A stretch of DNA of 64,000 nt from Gemella haemolysans (lineage in GTDB: Bacteria; Bacillota; Bacilli; Staphylococcales; Gemellaceae): the NCBI RefSeq assembly GCF_901873445.1, contig NZ_CABFLN010000016.1, forward strand, positions 62,001 to 126,000, written 5' to 3'. This document shows, one piece after another, positions 55,525 to 64,000 of this stretch. Numbering within the stretch: position 1 is the stretch's first letter; each line of letters starts with the position of its first letter. The notes under the pieces are model-generated. The model did not search any database. It was not told the DNA's origin and saw only the letters and a list, made by a program, of their open reading frames with translations. Both the position numbers and the translations under genes were made by a program.

Positions 55525-55553
55525 AAAAGACAATCAACCGATTGCCTTTTTTG
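55522..55553. terminator. Bidirectional terminator
   Basis: AAAAAAGACAATC and GATTGCCTTTTTT pair around AACC, with T-runs in both directions; it serves the 33-aa gene and the converging wall protein gene. Confidence 0.85.
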
Positions 55554-55559
55554 TTTATA

Positions 55560-56582
55560 TTATCTCATTCCCCAAGCTGCTAAACCTTGCGCTTTGTATG
55601 CACGAGTAGCTGCATTAATTTGGTCTTGAACTGTTGCTGTAGACCCCCATCCTGGCATAGTTTGGAATAATCCACTAGCTCCTGAAGCGTTTCTAGCATT
55701 TACTTGTCCGTTTGATTCACGGGCGATGATGTGTTCCCAAGTTGAAGCTGAAACTCCTGTACGACGAGCCATCTCTTGAGCTGCCGCTGTTCCGTCCGCT
55801 CCTGCTGTGTTACCATTTGATAATCTTACTGAACCACCAGCTGATGAATATGATTGAGCTGAGTATGATTGACTTGAAGATGATTGGCTAGATGACTTTT
55901 GTTGATCTGCTGGACGTTGTTTAGTTCCTACTACAACTACTTTAGTTGTTGCTTCTGTAAGTACTTTTTCTGAAACAACTTCTCTAGAGATTTCTTTTCC
56001 ATTTTCTCTTACAACATTATAAGTTACTTCTTTTTCTCCGTTTTTACCTTCAATTTTAGTAACTTTTTCATCTACATATTTAGTATCATCTTTTTCTTCT
56101 TTTGTTTCAAATTTGATTTCTTCTTTTTTAACTTCTGTAGCTTTTCCGTCTCTTACGATTTTAATAGTATCAACTGTTGCTACTTCTTTATTTAAATCTG
56201 GTGTTACTCTATCATTTTCTCCAAGAGTGATGTTTAATTCTTTTAAGATATCTTCAACTTTTTTGTAAGTAGTTTTTCTTACTGTAGTTGTATCACCATC
56301 AATGATTGTTACTTCGTGAGCTTTATAGATGTTAATTGTTTCCCCACCATTTACTTTTGTATCTAAACCTGGTTCTACTCTATCATCTGCTCCAAAAGGA
56401 ATATCATTAGCAATAAGAACTTCTCTTACTGTTCCTTTTTTAGCTTTTAGCTCAACTTTGCTTCCGTTATCTAAACTTACGGCGAAAACATTGTGCCCTG
56501 TATATTCTTCTGCTACTACGAAAGCTCCTGATAATAATAATCCTGATGTTGCTGCTGCTGCAATAATTCTACCTAATTTCAT
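55560..56582 (-). CDS. Secreted G5/DUF348 protein with transglycosylase-like C-terminal domain
   Basis: 340 residues from the ATG at 56582. Signal peptide (about 1-25), two DUF348 ubiquitin-like units (about 35-145), a G5 domain (about 155-225), a Ser/Gln-rich linker, and a C-terminal lysozyme-like domain (about 265-340) with [22 protein letters not shown] and a terminal WGMR, like staphylococcal IsaA/SceD and YabE-type Rpf relatives. Probably cleaves peptidoglycan at the surface; the Glu in ARES is the likely catalytic residue. It starts 4 bases after tatD, with its GGAG site inside tatD. A TTG four codons earlier directly abuts that site and is unlikely. Confidence 0.9.
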   Translation of the reverse strand: MKLGRIIAAAATSGLLLSGAFVVAEEYTGHNVFAVSLDNGSKVELKAKKGTVREVLIANDIPFGADDRVEPGLDTKVNGGETINIYKAHEVTIIDGDTTTVRKTTYKKVEDILKELNITLGENDRVTPDLNKEVATVDTIKIVRDGKATEVKKEEIKFETKEEKDDTKYVDEKVTKIEGKNGEKEVTYNVVRENGKEISREVVSEKVLTEATTKVVVVGTKQRPADQQKSSSQSSSSQSYSAQSYSSAGGSVRLSNGNTAGADGTAAAQEMARRTGVSASTWEHIIARESNGQVNARNASGASGLFQTMPGWGSTATVQDQINAATRAYKAQGLAAWGMR

Positions 56583-56586
56583 TCTG

Positions 56587-57375
56587 TTAATCAATCTCCT
56601 TTTTATCTTCTAATCCAAACAACGTACATGCATTATTAAATGTTTGTTTTGTTAGTTGTTCATACGACATTTCTTTAAGATCTGCAATTTCTTGTGCTAC
56701 ATAATGCACATATGCAGGTTCATTTCTTTTCCCTCTATATGGTGTTGGTGTTAAATATGGACAATCCGTTTCAATTAACAACTTATCTAATGGACAAGCT
56801 TTTGCTACTTCTTTAGGTGTCTTCGCATTTTTAAATGTTACTGGACCTCCTAATGAAATGTAGAAGTTCTCTTTTAGCATAATATTCATGCTTTCTACAG
56901 AACCAGAAAAGCTGTGCATTATCCCACCGATTTCACTAGCTTTTTCTTCTTGAAGTATTTGTATTGTATCTGCCATAGCATCACGTGTGTGAATTACTAT
57001 TGGTTTGTTTACTTCTTTCGCTAGTTGAATTTGTCTTCTAAATACTTCTTTTTGAACATTTTTTGGACTTTTATCCCAATGATAATCTAGACCAATCTCA
57101 CCGATTGCTACTACTTTGTCATTTGTTAAAGCAATTTTTTTTATCATTTCATATTTTTCTTCTGTGAAATCTATTGCTTCTACTGGGTGCCAACCAACTG
57201 TTAAATATAAAAAGTCATATTTAGCTGTGATTTCTAGTGCTTTTTCTATACTTTTATCATCGAAACCAACCATGTTTACTAATTTCACTCCCGCTTCTTT
57301 CGCGCGAGCAATAGTTTCTTCTAAGTCTTCTAAATAAGCATCATCATTTAGATGCGCATGTGTATCAAATAACAT
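56587..57375 (-). CDS. tatD: TatD family metal-dependent DNase
   Basis: 262 residues, TIM-barrel hydrolase: [12 protein letters not shown] (metal His pair), [25 protein letters not shown] and [10 protein letters not shown]. Family members are 3'-5' exonucleases and have been linked to DNA repair. Followed and coupled to the yabE-like gene; the tatD (yabD)-yabE order also occurs in Bacillus. Confidence 0.95.
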   Translation of the reverse strand: MLFDTHAHLNDDAYLEDLEETIARAKEAGVKLVNMVGFDDKSIEKALEITAKYDFLYLTVGWHPVEAIDFTEEKYEMIKKIALTNDKVVAIGEIGLDYHWDKSPKNVQKEVFRRQIQLAKEVNKPIVIHTRDAMADTIQILQEEKASEIGGIMHSFSGSVESMNIMLKENFYISLGGPVTFKNAKTPKEVAKACPLDKLLIETDCPYLTPTPYRGKRNEPAYVHYVAQEIADLKEMSYEQLTKQTFNNACTLFGLEDKKEID

Positions 57376-57641
57376 ACTACGCCTCCTTACTCTTACAAGT
57401 ATAACAAAACAAAGTTTCAGTAGAATATCTAAACTATTTCAATTATGTTACAATACTTTTTCAATTAAGATTTATCAACATAAATGAATCACATTTTAGG
57501 AGATTTTTATAATAATTAAATACTATCAATGTCTATTTAAACAAATTATCTATATTTTTTTAATATTGCTATTTTAATCACTATATAAAATATAAAAATT
57601 AATAATGTATAAACTTCTGGTCATTTGCTAAATTTTCCAAC
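57376..57641. other. Intergenic stretch, nothing recognised
   Basis: AT-rich region between ybaK and tatD. Beyond the ybaK terminator next to it, no gene, clear promoter or repeat was identified. Confidence 0.35.
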
Positions 57642-57673
57642 AAAAAACTAACCTTTACTACTAAAGATTAGTT
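57642..57673 (-). terminator. Terminator of the YbaK-like gene
   Basis: On the minus strand AACTAATCTTTA pairs with TAAAGGTTAGTT (one wobble) around GTAG, then TTTT. Confidence 0.85.
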
Positions 57674-57681
57674 AAAAAACT

Positions 57682-58173
57682 TTATTCAGCTTTGAAGTCT
57701 ACTACTTGAGCACCGATAAGTTGCTCTAAAACTTCTGGTTTCACCTCTACTTGGTGACCTACTTTACCCGCAGAAACAATAATCGTTTCAACTTCACGAC
57801 ATTTCTCATCTATAAAAGTCGGGAATAGTTTTTTCATCGCAAATGGTGAACATCCACCTTTTACATATCCTGTAATTTTTGTTAGGTCTTTAAGTGGTAA
57901 CATTGATAAACTTTTCACACCTGATGCTTTGGCAAGTTTTTTGAAGTTTATGCTATCTTCACTCATCAGCACTCCTACAACATAGTTACCTTTACCATCT
58001 GTAGTCATAATTGTTTTAAATACTTGGTTATGGTCGCGTCCGATAATATCAGCTACTCCTACACCAGTTTTCGCAGCATCACTTTCTGCATCAAATTCAA
58101 AATGATTATACTCTACACCATTTTCATCTAAAAATCGCATAGCATTTGTTTTAATTTCTTTTTTCTTAGCCAT
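57682..58173 (-). CDS. Cys-tRNA(Pro)/Cys-tRNA deacylase, YbaK type
   Basis: 163 residues. Removes mischarged cysteine from tRNA(Pro). Visible: the conserved Lys in NQVFKTIMT, VGVLMSE and the YVKGGCSPFAMKKLFPTFID loop typical of YbaK/EbsC. GAGGTG precedes the ATG. Monocistronic. Confidence 0.93.
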   Translation of the reverse strand: MAKKKEIKTNAMRFLDENGVEYNHFEFDAESDAAKTGVGVADIIGRDHNQVFKTIMTTDGKGNYVVGVLMSEDSINFKKLAKASGVKSLSMLPLKDLTKITGYVKGGCSPFAMKKLFPTFIDEKCREVETIIVSAGKVGHQVEVKPEVLEQLIGAQVVDFKAE

Positions 58174-58271
58174 AATAGCACCTCTTTTCCATATTATGTA
58201 ATAATATTATTATTTTACTCCAAAGTTTGCATTGTGTCAAAATTTGCATTACATGATCTAAATTAACATAT

Positions 58272-58311
58272 AAAAAGAAGTTACACTAAAAAATTTAAAG
58301 TGTACCTTCTT
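58272..58311 (-). terminator. Terminator of the MetE-like gene
   Basis: On the minus strand AAGAAGGTACACT pairs with AGTGTAACTTCTT (one mispair), then TTTTATATG. Confidence 0.75.
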
Positions 58312-58338
58312 GATTTATAATTTTATTTTAGTAGTTTC

Positions 58339-59502
58339 TTATTTTTCTGTTCCCCAAACTTCTTCTACTATTTCTTTGATTAGTCCAATTTTTTTCCATT
58401 GATCTTCTTCTGTAATTACATTCCCTTCTTCTGTAGAAGCGAAGCCACATTGAGTACTTAGGTAAATATTTTCTAATGGTACATATTCACTAGCTTCTTT
58501 AATTCTTGCGATTACTTCTTCTTTATCTTCTAAATCTGCAAATTTAGATGTAATTAATCCTAAAACAACTTTTTTATCTTTTCCAACTTTTGCTAGTGGC
58601 TTGAAATCTCCTGCACGATCTGTATCGTATTCTAAGTAGTATGCATTTACGTTTTCTCCAGCAAGTAACTCGTCTTCAACGTTTTGGTATCCTCCTTGAG
58701 AAATCCATTTAGAAGCGAAGTTACCACGACAAACGTGTGTATTGATTGCTAAGTCTCCTGGTTTTCCTTCGATAACTTCATTATTTAATGCTAAACAACG
58801 TGCTGCATATTCTCTACGAACTTCTTCTAAAGGACGCTCGTCACGGAAACGGTTCGCAAATCCATCATCAGCTAATGCTCCCCAAGTACAATCGTCAAAT
58901 TGTAATACACGTAATCCTTCACTGTAAAGATCTGCGATAACTTGTTTATAAGCTGCTACAATAGCATCTTTTAATTCTTCGAATGTTGGATAGAATTTTT
59001 CGTATCCTTTGATGTGATCTTCTGTACGAATTAACTCAAAGTATAATTGTGATGGTGATGGAATTGTTAATTTTACAGTTACACCTTCTTTATCAGCTAC
59101 TAGGTCTCTTAAGAATTTGTAGTGTGCTACAAATGGGTGATTTTCTCCGCTGATTTTTCCTGATACTTTTGCTGTATCTGGTTTAGTTTCGATACCTTTG
59201 AATGGGTAACCTTTTTCACCTTGAACGTGTTCTACACCGTTAAGACCCCAGAAGAAGTCTAGGTGCCAGTATGCACGACGGAACTCCCCATCTGTTACTC
59301 CTTTTAGTCCATTTGCTATTTGTTTTTCAACTAATTCAGTGATTGCTTTATCTTCTACTTTTGTTAATTCTTCTTGTGATAATTCACCTTTTGAAAATTT
59401 CTCACGAGCTTCTACTAACTCCTTAGGTCTTAAGAATGATCCTACGTGATCTACTCTGTATGCTGCTCTTTCTACTACTTTATTTTGACATCCTTGACAC
59501 AT
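58339..59502 (-). CDS. MetE C-terminal-like methyltransferase (YxjG/YxjH type)
   Basis: 387 residues, homologous to the catalytic half of cobalamin-independent methionine synthase. Visible: DHVGSFLRP near residue 18, the DDCTWG segment, NTHVCRGNF with metal-binding His and Cys, YLEYDTDR and STQCGFAST (second metal Cys). It probably methylates homocysteine or a related thiol to give methionine, but the methyl donor is not established. In Bacillus the yxjG/yxjH genes respond to methionine status through an S-box; here a methionine-type T-box lies upstream of the two-gene unit, which fits that role. Confidence 0.88.
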   Translation of the reverse strand: MCQGCQNKVVERAAYRVDHVGSFLRPKELVEAREKFSKGELSQEELTKVEDKAITELVEKQIANGLKGVTDGEFRRAYWHLDFFWGLNGVEHVQGEKGYPFKGIETKPDTAKVSGKISGENHPFVAHYKFLRDLVADKEGVTVKLTIPSPSQLYFELIRTEDHIKGYEKFYPTFEELKDAIVAAYKQVIADLYSEGLRVLQFDDCTWGALADDGFANRFRDERPLEEVRREYAARCLALNNEVIEGKPGDLAINTHVCRGNFASKWISQGGYQNVEDELLAGENVNAYYLEYDTDRAGDFKPLAKVGKDKKVVLGLITSKFADLEDKEEVIARIKEASEYVPLENIYLSTQCGFASTEEGNVITEEDQWKKIGLIKEIVEEVWGTEK

Positions 59503-59666
59503 AATATTTTTTCTCCTTTTGTTTAACTGATTTATTTTCTCTTTTTGTTTTATTCTTCTGACTTTATTATTTTGACCTTATTATAAACTTCTAGTAACTT
59601 TCCTTCTTTTCTCTTTTCTAATACATATTTTTTCTCATAAACTAAAACTTTTTTATAAAGACCGTA

Positions 59667-60407
59667 CTATTCGTCTTCTGGTAGTATCGCTACTACTCTT
59701 ACTGGTGATCCAGTTGCTTCTGTCCAGTTTGGATAAGCAATTGAAATTAATGATCCAGTTGCAGGTACTTGATCAAGATTTGCTAAAACTTCGATTTGAT
59801 AAATATCTTGTTCTAGTAAGTAATACTCTTGAATTAGTCCTTCTGCAGCTGCTGTAACTCCTGAGTCAGTATCTAGAGTTTCATGTCCGACAGCTTTAAC
59901 TTTTCTTTCTTTAATTAAGAATTCTAATGCATCTCTTCCCCAACCTGGAGTGTGTTGAACATCATTTTTGTCTAGATTTCTAATTTCATCATAGCTAGGC
60001 CAACGTTTAGACCAATCACTTCTGAATGCTACGAATGATTCTGGTAATATTTCACCATGCTCAGCTTCAAAATCAAGGATATCTTGTTTAGAAATTACAT
60101 AGTCATTATTTTCTGCTACTTCTTTACTTTTATCAATTACATATAAAGGTAATAATAAATCTTTAAGTTCAATTTCATCTAACCAACGTCCACCTTCTAC
60201 GAAATGAATTGGTGCGTCAATGTGTGTTCCATATTGACCTACTACTGAGAATTTTTGAACATAGAAACCATCTTTTAAAGTAAAGACATTTTCTTTTTCT
60301 AAAGCAGGTAGTGCTGGGAATTTAGGTGAATTTTCATCAATTTTGTGACTTAAGTTTACCCATTTTTTGTTTTTTAAAGTTTTATAAATATTTAGTAATT
60401 CTGACAT
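59667..60407 (-). CDS. Cyclase/arylformamidase family protein (KynB-like fold)
   Basis: 246 residues with the metal-binding motif GQYGTHIDAPIHF (HxGTHxDxPxH) near residues 58-70 and a later VGHETLDTDSG. The family includes kynurenine formamidase and other metal-dependent amidohydrolases. No tryptophan degradation genes are near. The T-box specifier reads as Met and the next gene is MetE-like, so a role in sulfur amino acid metabolism is more likely than in kynurenine breakdown (inference). 164 bp separate it from that gene, without a visible promoter. Confidence 0.85.
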   Translation of the reverse strand: MSELLNIYKTLKNKKWVNLSHKIDENSPKFPALPALEKENVFTLKDGFYVQKFSVVGQYGTHIDAPIHFVEGGRWLDEIELKDLLLPLYVIDKSKEVAENNDYVISKQDILDFEAEHGEILPESFVAFRSDWSKRWPSYDEIRNLDKNDVQHTPGWGRDALEFLIKERKVKAVGHETLDTDSGVTAAAEGLIQEYYLLEQDIYQIEVLANLDQVPATGSLISIAYPNWTEATGSPVRVVAILPEDE

Positions 60408-60482
60408 GTTTTTGTCCCTCCAAAGTGTTTGTAATATTAGATTAAGTTAAGTATCCTTGTGATTATTTTGAGAAATAAAAAA

Positions 60483-60767
60483 GTCCTCACAGAAGCTTAT
60501 GCTTCTGCAAGGACGTCTAATAATTTACGTGTTACCACCTTACTTTATGATATTCTCACAAATATCAACTCAAAAAGTACGCACCAAAATAGAATGGTGT
60601 TATACCCTGAAGCGATAACGGGCTCACCCGTAAAGGTCTAATTATTCGACCATTAACACTCAAAGACCATTTTCAAAGTTTCCAATACAATCTCTTTTCA
60701 CCAACTGAGACTCTCTTTACCATCTTTCACTTTTACTTATCTTATCAACGTGTGAATCATTAACTTG
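60483..60767 (-). promoter_or_regulatory. T-box riboswitch, probable methionine specifier
   Basis: Transcript order on the minus strand: Stem I with AGAGAGTCTC..GGTGAAA..GAGATT; specifier region GAAAATGGTCTTTGAG; then the T-box AAGGTGGTAACACG (60528-60541); then the terminator GTCCTTGCAGAAGC/GCTTCTGTGAGGAC (14 bp, 60483-60514) and six T. Aligning to the usual NNN-purine-NNN-TTGAG spacing puts the specifier at ATG (60668-60670), codon Met. Reading TGG (Trp) would place a pyrimidine after the codon and break the spacing. Confidence 0.9.
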
Positions 60768-60773
60768 TTATTA

Positions 60774-60802
60774 AGTATATCAGTAATTTTTTTATGTGTC
60801 AA
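60774..60802 (-). promoter_or_regulatory. Promoter of the T-box operon
   Basis: On the minus strand TTGACA (60797-60802) and TATACT (60774-60779) are exactly 17 bp apart, a near-consensus promoter just ahead of the T-box leader. Confidence 0.9.
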
Positions 60803-60834
60803 CACTTTTTTTGAAAAATTGTGTATTTTCATCA

Positions 60835-60898
60835 AAAAACTTTACAAAACTCTATAGAATTGTCGGAAAATAAAGAATGGTTTCTGATTTTTGTAAAT
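60835..60898 (-). terminator. Possible terminator of the ABC operon
   Basis: TTTACAAAA right after the permease stop pairs with TTTTGTAAA 40 bases later, followed by GTTTTTTG on the minus strand. The loop is long, so this is tentative. Confidence 0.35.
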
Positions 60899-60899
60899 T

Positions 60900-62315
60900 T
60901 TATATTCTGATCTTTGTTCGGGACAATTTCCAAAGAATAGCCGGCACTAATAATATTGTTAATGCTAAAGCCGCACCTTGGTTAATAGTAAATACATCCA
61001 CTAATACTATTAATACGAAGGCAAATACTCCTATTAATAATATTAAGTATCCCACTAATGACAGTTTTTCTATTATGAAAAATTCTCCTTCTTTTTCTAC
61101 ATTATGTATTTTATAAACCCTACTTGCTAACAGCATAATTATTGTTAAAATAACTAGGTAAATAATTATATTATCCCAAGAAGTGTATGCGAAATAATAA
61201 AATATTGGAACTTTAGGCAAATTATCAAGAAACTTCTCATCTGGGAGATAATTTACAAAGAATAATCTTCCTATAGCAATCCATACTCCTAATGGATAAT
61301 ATATCAATGTAAGAGCTGGAATATACATCGCACCTATACTCAATATACTTCCACAAAAACTTGATAAAATAGCACCTAGTAATACTAACCCTATTCCCAG
61401 TATATATATTTTATTATTTATATCAAGTACAGCTGGTACATTATATATTTCTCCTAACAAACTGTTGCTTATAACTGCTATATTAGCTAATCCTGTTAGA
61501 ATATAAGTAACCATTAAAGTTAAGAATGATAAAATTACTTTGGCAAAGTATACTTTCTCTTTTTCATAAGGTAAGCTCGCTACAAATTTACCAAAATTAG
61601 TATGATATTCAACTCCAAAGATTAACAACGGGATTAAAGTTATCAAAATATAATAACCAATATTAGTTCCCTCGTTAAACATAGTTTCTTTTAACTTAAT
61701 TTTACTAGATTCTAAATTTTCTTTTAAGAAAGTTAATGTTTTTATATTACTAATATCTAATGCTGGAGGGTATATTTTATCTAATTCCTCTTGTTTATCA
61801 AAGTACTCCTTGCTACCCGGCTGCATTCTTGACCATTCTTTATACTTAGGAACGTTATTTAGTTCTTCTTCTGTTAAATATTGTTTGTATTTTTCACTCT
61901 CACTACCTACAAGTACATTTAGATCCTCATTGTTGGTATAAAATGTCCATAATGCTGTACTAGGAAAATTATGTAAATATGCTCCAACCGCATAAGAATG
62001 TTTGATCTCATCTAATTTTTCTTTTGATAATTTTCCCTTATAATTTTTCTGATATTCTTCTTTCAACTTATATAGTTCATGTCTTTTCTTATTTAATTCA
62101 TCATTAGATGCGCCTTTTCTAATTTCCAATTCCTTAGCTATTCCTGTTGTTAATTGAAAATCATAGACTGCAACTCCATTTTTTAATTTATCTAATTGTT
62201 TATTAGTAGTTGTAGCAGCAAATGTTGAGAAGGCAATTAATAGTATAACTAACATAATTGAATATTGTTTCAAATATATACGAATAATTTTTAAAATATC
62301 TTTACACATTTTCAT
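60900..62315 (-). CDS. ABC transporter permease (ABC-2-like)
   Basis: 471 residues: N-terminal membrane segment (about 15-32), a long extracytoplasmic domain (about 35-215), then about six to seven membrane segments. Such layouts are typical of lantibiotic/antibiotic or lipid efflux permeases of the YtrC type. Its start overlaps the ATPase gene by 14 bp, so the two form one complex. The cargo is unknown. Confidence 0.85.
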   Translation of the reverse strand: MKMCKDILKIIRIYLKQYSIMLVILLIAFSTFAATTTNKQLDKLKNGVAVYDFQLTTGIAKELEIRKGASNDELNKKRHELYKLKEEYQKNYKGKLSKEKLDEIKHSYAVGAYLHNFPSTALWTFYTNNEDLNVLVGSESEKYKQYLTEEELNNVPKYKEWSRMQPGSKEYFDKQEELDKIYPPALDISNIKTLTFLKENLESSKIKLKETMFNEGTNIGYYILITLIPLLIFGVEYHTNFGKFVASLPYEKEKVYFAKVILSFLTLMVTYILTGLANIAVISNSLLGEIYNVPAVLDINNKIYILGIGLVLLGAILSSFCGSILSIGAMYIPALTLIYYPLGVWIAIGRLFFVNYLPDEKFLDNLPKVPIFYYFAYTSWDNIIIYLVILTIIMLLASRVYKIHNVEKEGEFFIIEKLSLVGYLILLIGVFAFVLIVLVDVFTINQGAALALTILLVPAILWKLSRTKIRI

Positions 62316-63168
62316 CTTCCCCCTTACTATTTAATAAAAAGATATCCTCTAATACAATAGGGAGTTTATCATATTGAAGAAGATCTTTATCTTGAATAAT
62401 GTCATGAGTAGCATCATAACTTCCCCTCATAATAACCACATAAACTCTTCCAATATTACTAATAATTCTTACATCAGGATTACGGCGTAACTCCTCTGGT
62501 ATTTTCTCTTGGTACACTAATTGATATTTACTATACTCATCCTTATTAATTTCTTTACCTATTCCAATTCCATCATCTAAATAGACAACCTTATCACTTA
62601 TATTTTCTAAAGATTGTAATTGATGACTACTAATTAATAATCCAATGCCATCACTTTGAGCATCTAAAATATAATTAACTATCATTTTTGTATTTATCAC
62701 ATCTATCCCATCTAATGGTTCATCTAAAAAGATAAACTTTGTTCGACAAGAAATCCCCAAGATCAAGCTGAAAATAGCTAATTGTCCTTTTGATAATTCA
62801 GATAATCTACTGGTTTGTGATAACTTAATTTTTCCTAATTCTGTTTTAAAATATTGTTCATCAAAATTTTCATAAGCTAACTTGTAAAATTCACAAATCC
62901 TTTTAATTTTAGAATTTTTAAAATAATCGAATCTATCCGGTATATAAATCAGTTGTTTTTTTATATTTTTATTATCTACACCTTCAATTTCTATTTCCCC
63001 AGAATCTTGACTATATATTCCTGATAATATTTTTAATAATGTTGTTTTCCCGCTTCCGTTTCTACCAATAAGTGCTACAATTTCTCCAGCATTTACAGTA
63101 AAACTAACATTATTTAATACTATCTTTTTTGAAAATTTTTTATTAATTTTTTCTATCATAAGTTTCAT
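62302..63168 (-). CDS. ABC transporter ATP-binding protein
   Basis: 288 residues: Walker A IGRNGSGKTTLL (about 35-46), signature LSELSKGQLAIFS, Walker B FIFLDEPLDGID and the H-loop SSHQ. The last 80 residues are a specific tail. Pairs with the permease that overlaps it. AAGGAG precedes the ATG, inside the end of the 47-aa gene. Confidence 0.93.
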   Translation of the reverse strand: MKLMIEKINKKFSKKIVLNNVSFTVNAGEIVALIGRNGSGKTTLLKILSGIYSQDSGEIEIEGVDNKNIKKQLIYIPDRFDYFKNSKIKRICEFYKLAYENFDEQYFKTELGKIKLSQTSRLSELSKGQLAIFSLILGISCRTKFIFLDEPLDGIDVINTKMIVNYILDAQSDGIGLLISSHQLQSLENISDKVVYLDDGIGIGKEINKDEYSKYQLVYQEKIPEELRRNPDVRIISNIGRVYVVIMRGSYDATHDIIQDKDLLQYDKLPIVLEDIFLLNSKGEDENV

Positions 63169-63285
63169 AATTTTTCTCCTTTATCTTTTCTGATATGACT
63201 TCGCATAATTTCTCCATCGATAATCCTAAAAATTTCCATTCCATGATTAATTCTTTTAACTTTACATCTATCTTCTTATTATCCA
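63142..63285 (-). CDS. 47-residue protein between GntR regulator and ABC ATPase
   Basis: Reads MDNKKIDVKLKELIMEWKFL... through KLCEVISEKIKEKN to a TAA at 63142. AAAGGATG lies 7 bases ahead, overlapping the stop of the GntR gene, and its 3' end overlaps the ATPase start by 27 bp, so translation of all three is coupled. Likely two amphipathic helices, no membrane segment. Function unknown. Similar short frames between ytrA-type regulators and ABC genes are worth comparing. Confidence 0.65.
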
Positions 63286-63288
63286 TGA

Positions 63289-63657
63289 TTAATCATCCTT
63301 TCGAAATTCTAACTTAATTTTTTCTAATAAATCTTCTTCCGAAATTCCCCTTATCTTTACTTCCCTAACCAATTCTTCAATTATCGAATCTATTAGTTCG
63401 TAATTTGGAATAATATTGTCAAAATTATTAGTAATGAAAGTACCTCTTCCTACGATTGTTGTGATTATCTTTTCACTTTCCAGCTGTTGAAAAGCTTTTT
63501 GAATTGTACTAACATTAACACCCAGCATTTTCGAAAATTCTCTTACCGATGGTAATTTATCTCCCTCTTGTAATAAGTTTTTACTTATCATAGATTTAAT
63601 TTGATCTACTATTTGTTTATAAATCGGTTTATCTGATAATGAATCAATTTGAAACAT
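63289..63657 (-). CDS. GntR family repressor, YtrA subfamily
   Basis: 122 residues from the ATG at 63657, with AAGGAGG ahead; the longer frame has no site. Winged HTH (about 10-75, PIYKQIVDQIKSMI, LPSVREFSKMLGVNVSTIQKAFQQLE) and a short helical tail (about 80-122), the size of YtrA-type regulators that control linked ABC exporters. It heads the operon and most likely represses it through the doubled operator upstream. Confidence 0.93.
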   Translation of the reverse strand: MFQIDSLSDKPIYKQIVDQIKSMISKNLLQEGDKLPSVREFSKMLGVNVSTIQKAFQQLESEKIITTIVGRGTFITNNFDNIIPNYELIDSIIEELVREVKIRGISEEDLLEKIKLEFRKDD

Positions 63658-63674
63658 AGTAACCTCCTTCCCAA

Positions 63675-63737
63675 GTGTACCATATACAACCATACATTTT
63701 CTACTTAAAGTGTACCATGCATCACCATACATTTCAA
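63675..63737 (-). promoter_or_regulatory. ABC operon promoter with duplicated GntR operator
   Basis: On the minus strand TTGAAA (63732-63737) and TACACT (63709-63714) are 17 bp apart. The sequence ATGTATGGT-N6-ATGGTACAC fills the spacer (63710-63734) and is repeated at 63675-63699, 35 bp downstream. Each copy has two YATGGT units 10 bp apart, one helical turn. Binding would cover the promoter and the start of transcription. Confidence 0.75.
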
Positions 63738-63738
63738 G

Positions 63739-63783
63739 TAAAAAAAGACATAATAATAAATTTTCCAATAAATTATTATGTCT
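63739..63783 (-). terminator. Terminator of the ThrE-type gene
   Basis: AGACATAATAAT (63746-63757) pairs with ATTATTATGTCT (63772-63783), followed on the minus strand by seven T. Confidence 0.85.
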
Positions 63784-63790
63784 AAATTTT

Positions 63791-64000
63791 TTATTTATGT
63801 TTTTTCTGTAATAATGGGTTTAATACTACCCTAAAAATTGAATCCGCGATTATTATTCCTACTGCAAGTCCTACTGCTCCATAAAAACTATTTAGGAAAA
63901 TTTTTGCAGAATTTCCGTATTCATCTAGCAATAATGTTCTAAATGCATCGTAAATAGTAACCCCCGGTACTACTGGAACCAGCCCAGGTACGAAGTATAC
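63791..64000 (-). CDS. Threonine/serine exporter family protein, ThrE/YjjB type (C-terminal part only)
   Basis: The last 69 residues of a gene that continues past the right edge. VPGLVPVVPGVTIYDAF and two membrane segments with GAVGLAVGIIIAD resemble the small ThrE_2 subunit or domain of threonine/serine exporters. Too little is visible to say whether it is a separate subunit or a fused protein. Confidence 0.7.
   Translation of the reverse strand, partial: VYFVPGLVPVVPGVTIYDAFRTLLLDEYGNSAKIFLNSFYGAVGLAVGIIIADSIFRVVLNPLLQKKHK

Noticed and set aside
60459..60641. Plus-strand open frame over the T-box region
   Set aside because: It is antisense to a complete T-box leader and has no ribosome site.
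60408..60767. Tryptophan (UGG) specifier in the T-box
   Set aside because: The overlapping UGG would be followed by a pyrimidine and breaks the usual distance to TTGAG; AUG satisfies both, and the downstream MetE-like gene agrees.
1..64000. CRISPR array, tRNA or rRNA genes, prophage
   Set aside because: No regularly spaced short repeats, cloverleaf sequences, rRNA or phage structural genes were recognised by eye.

Overview
The window is a low-GC Gram-positive chromosome segment. Gene content and order (yybS-gdpP-rplI-dnaB, rpsF-ssb-rpsR, comFA-comFC next to hpf, ytpQ-ytpR, BglG/PRD and PTS systems, a T-box leader) point to a Bacillota member of the Bacillales type. A host-associated, fermentative genus such as Gemella would fit (inference from content; no rRNA gene is present to confirm it). 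No tRNA, rRNA, complete insertion sequence, prophage or CRISPR array was seen.

Layout. 1-7.4 kb: end of a HAD phosphatase gene, a complete sorbitol (glucitol) PTS operon on the minus strand (PRD regulator, gutM-like, srlA, srlE, srlB, srlD) with a CRE-like site in its promoter, and a short Dxs-like enzyme. 7.7-11.5 kb: degV (plus), then copZ-copA (minus) behind a cop-box. 11.6-19.5 kb: minus-strand run with an RDD protein, sppA, a repeat-rich membrane protein, dnaB, rplI, gdpP and yybS. 20-21.8 kb: plus-strand D,D-carboxypeptidase and an SH3b surface protein that shares a domain with the 13.4-14.7 kb protein. 21.9-31.1 kb: MFS transporter, comFC/comFA, hpf, a DJ-1 protein, an iron alcohol dehydrogenase, an HD phosphohydrolase, rpsF-ssb-rpsR. 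31.8-34.5 kb: adhE. 34.6-41.2 kb: MFS, a PLD-helicase-DUF3427 protein, folP and a MATE transporter.

41.2-42.8 kb is the most unusual part: three near-identical repeats of about 137 bp, plus one diverged copy carrying a 121-bp structured insert, separate small single-gene units (GNAT, a 67-aa protein, NmrA). The hairpin in the repeats co-varies, and every non-Watson-Crick pair is a G-U wobble only if the RNA is made from the minus strand.

43.9-49 kb: folC, then an EIICB PTS gene coupled to a HAD phosphatase and divergent from an rpiR-type regulator, with paired palindromic operators. 49.2-53.3 kb: a long acidic protein followed by ytpR-ytpQ. 53.5-58.2 kb: small membrane proteins, a Bcr/CflA transporter, a G5/transglycosylase-like cell-wall protein, tatD and ybaK. 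58.3-60.8 kb: a methionine-type T-box leader ahead of a cyclase gene and a MetE-like gene. 60.9-63.7 kb: a GntR-controlled ABC transporter with a 47-aa small protein and a doubled operator. The window closes inside a ThrE-type exporter gene.

A second dispersed palindrome of about 55 bp occurs five times (8.69, 11.59, 45.34, 49.07, 55.35 kb), mostly at 3' ends of genes.
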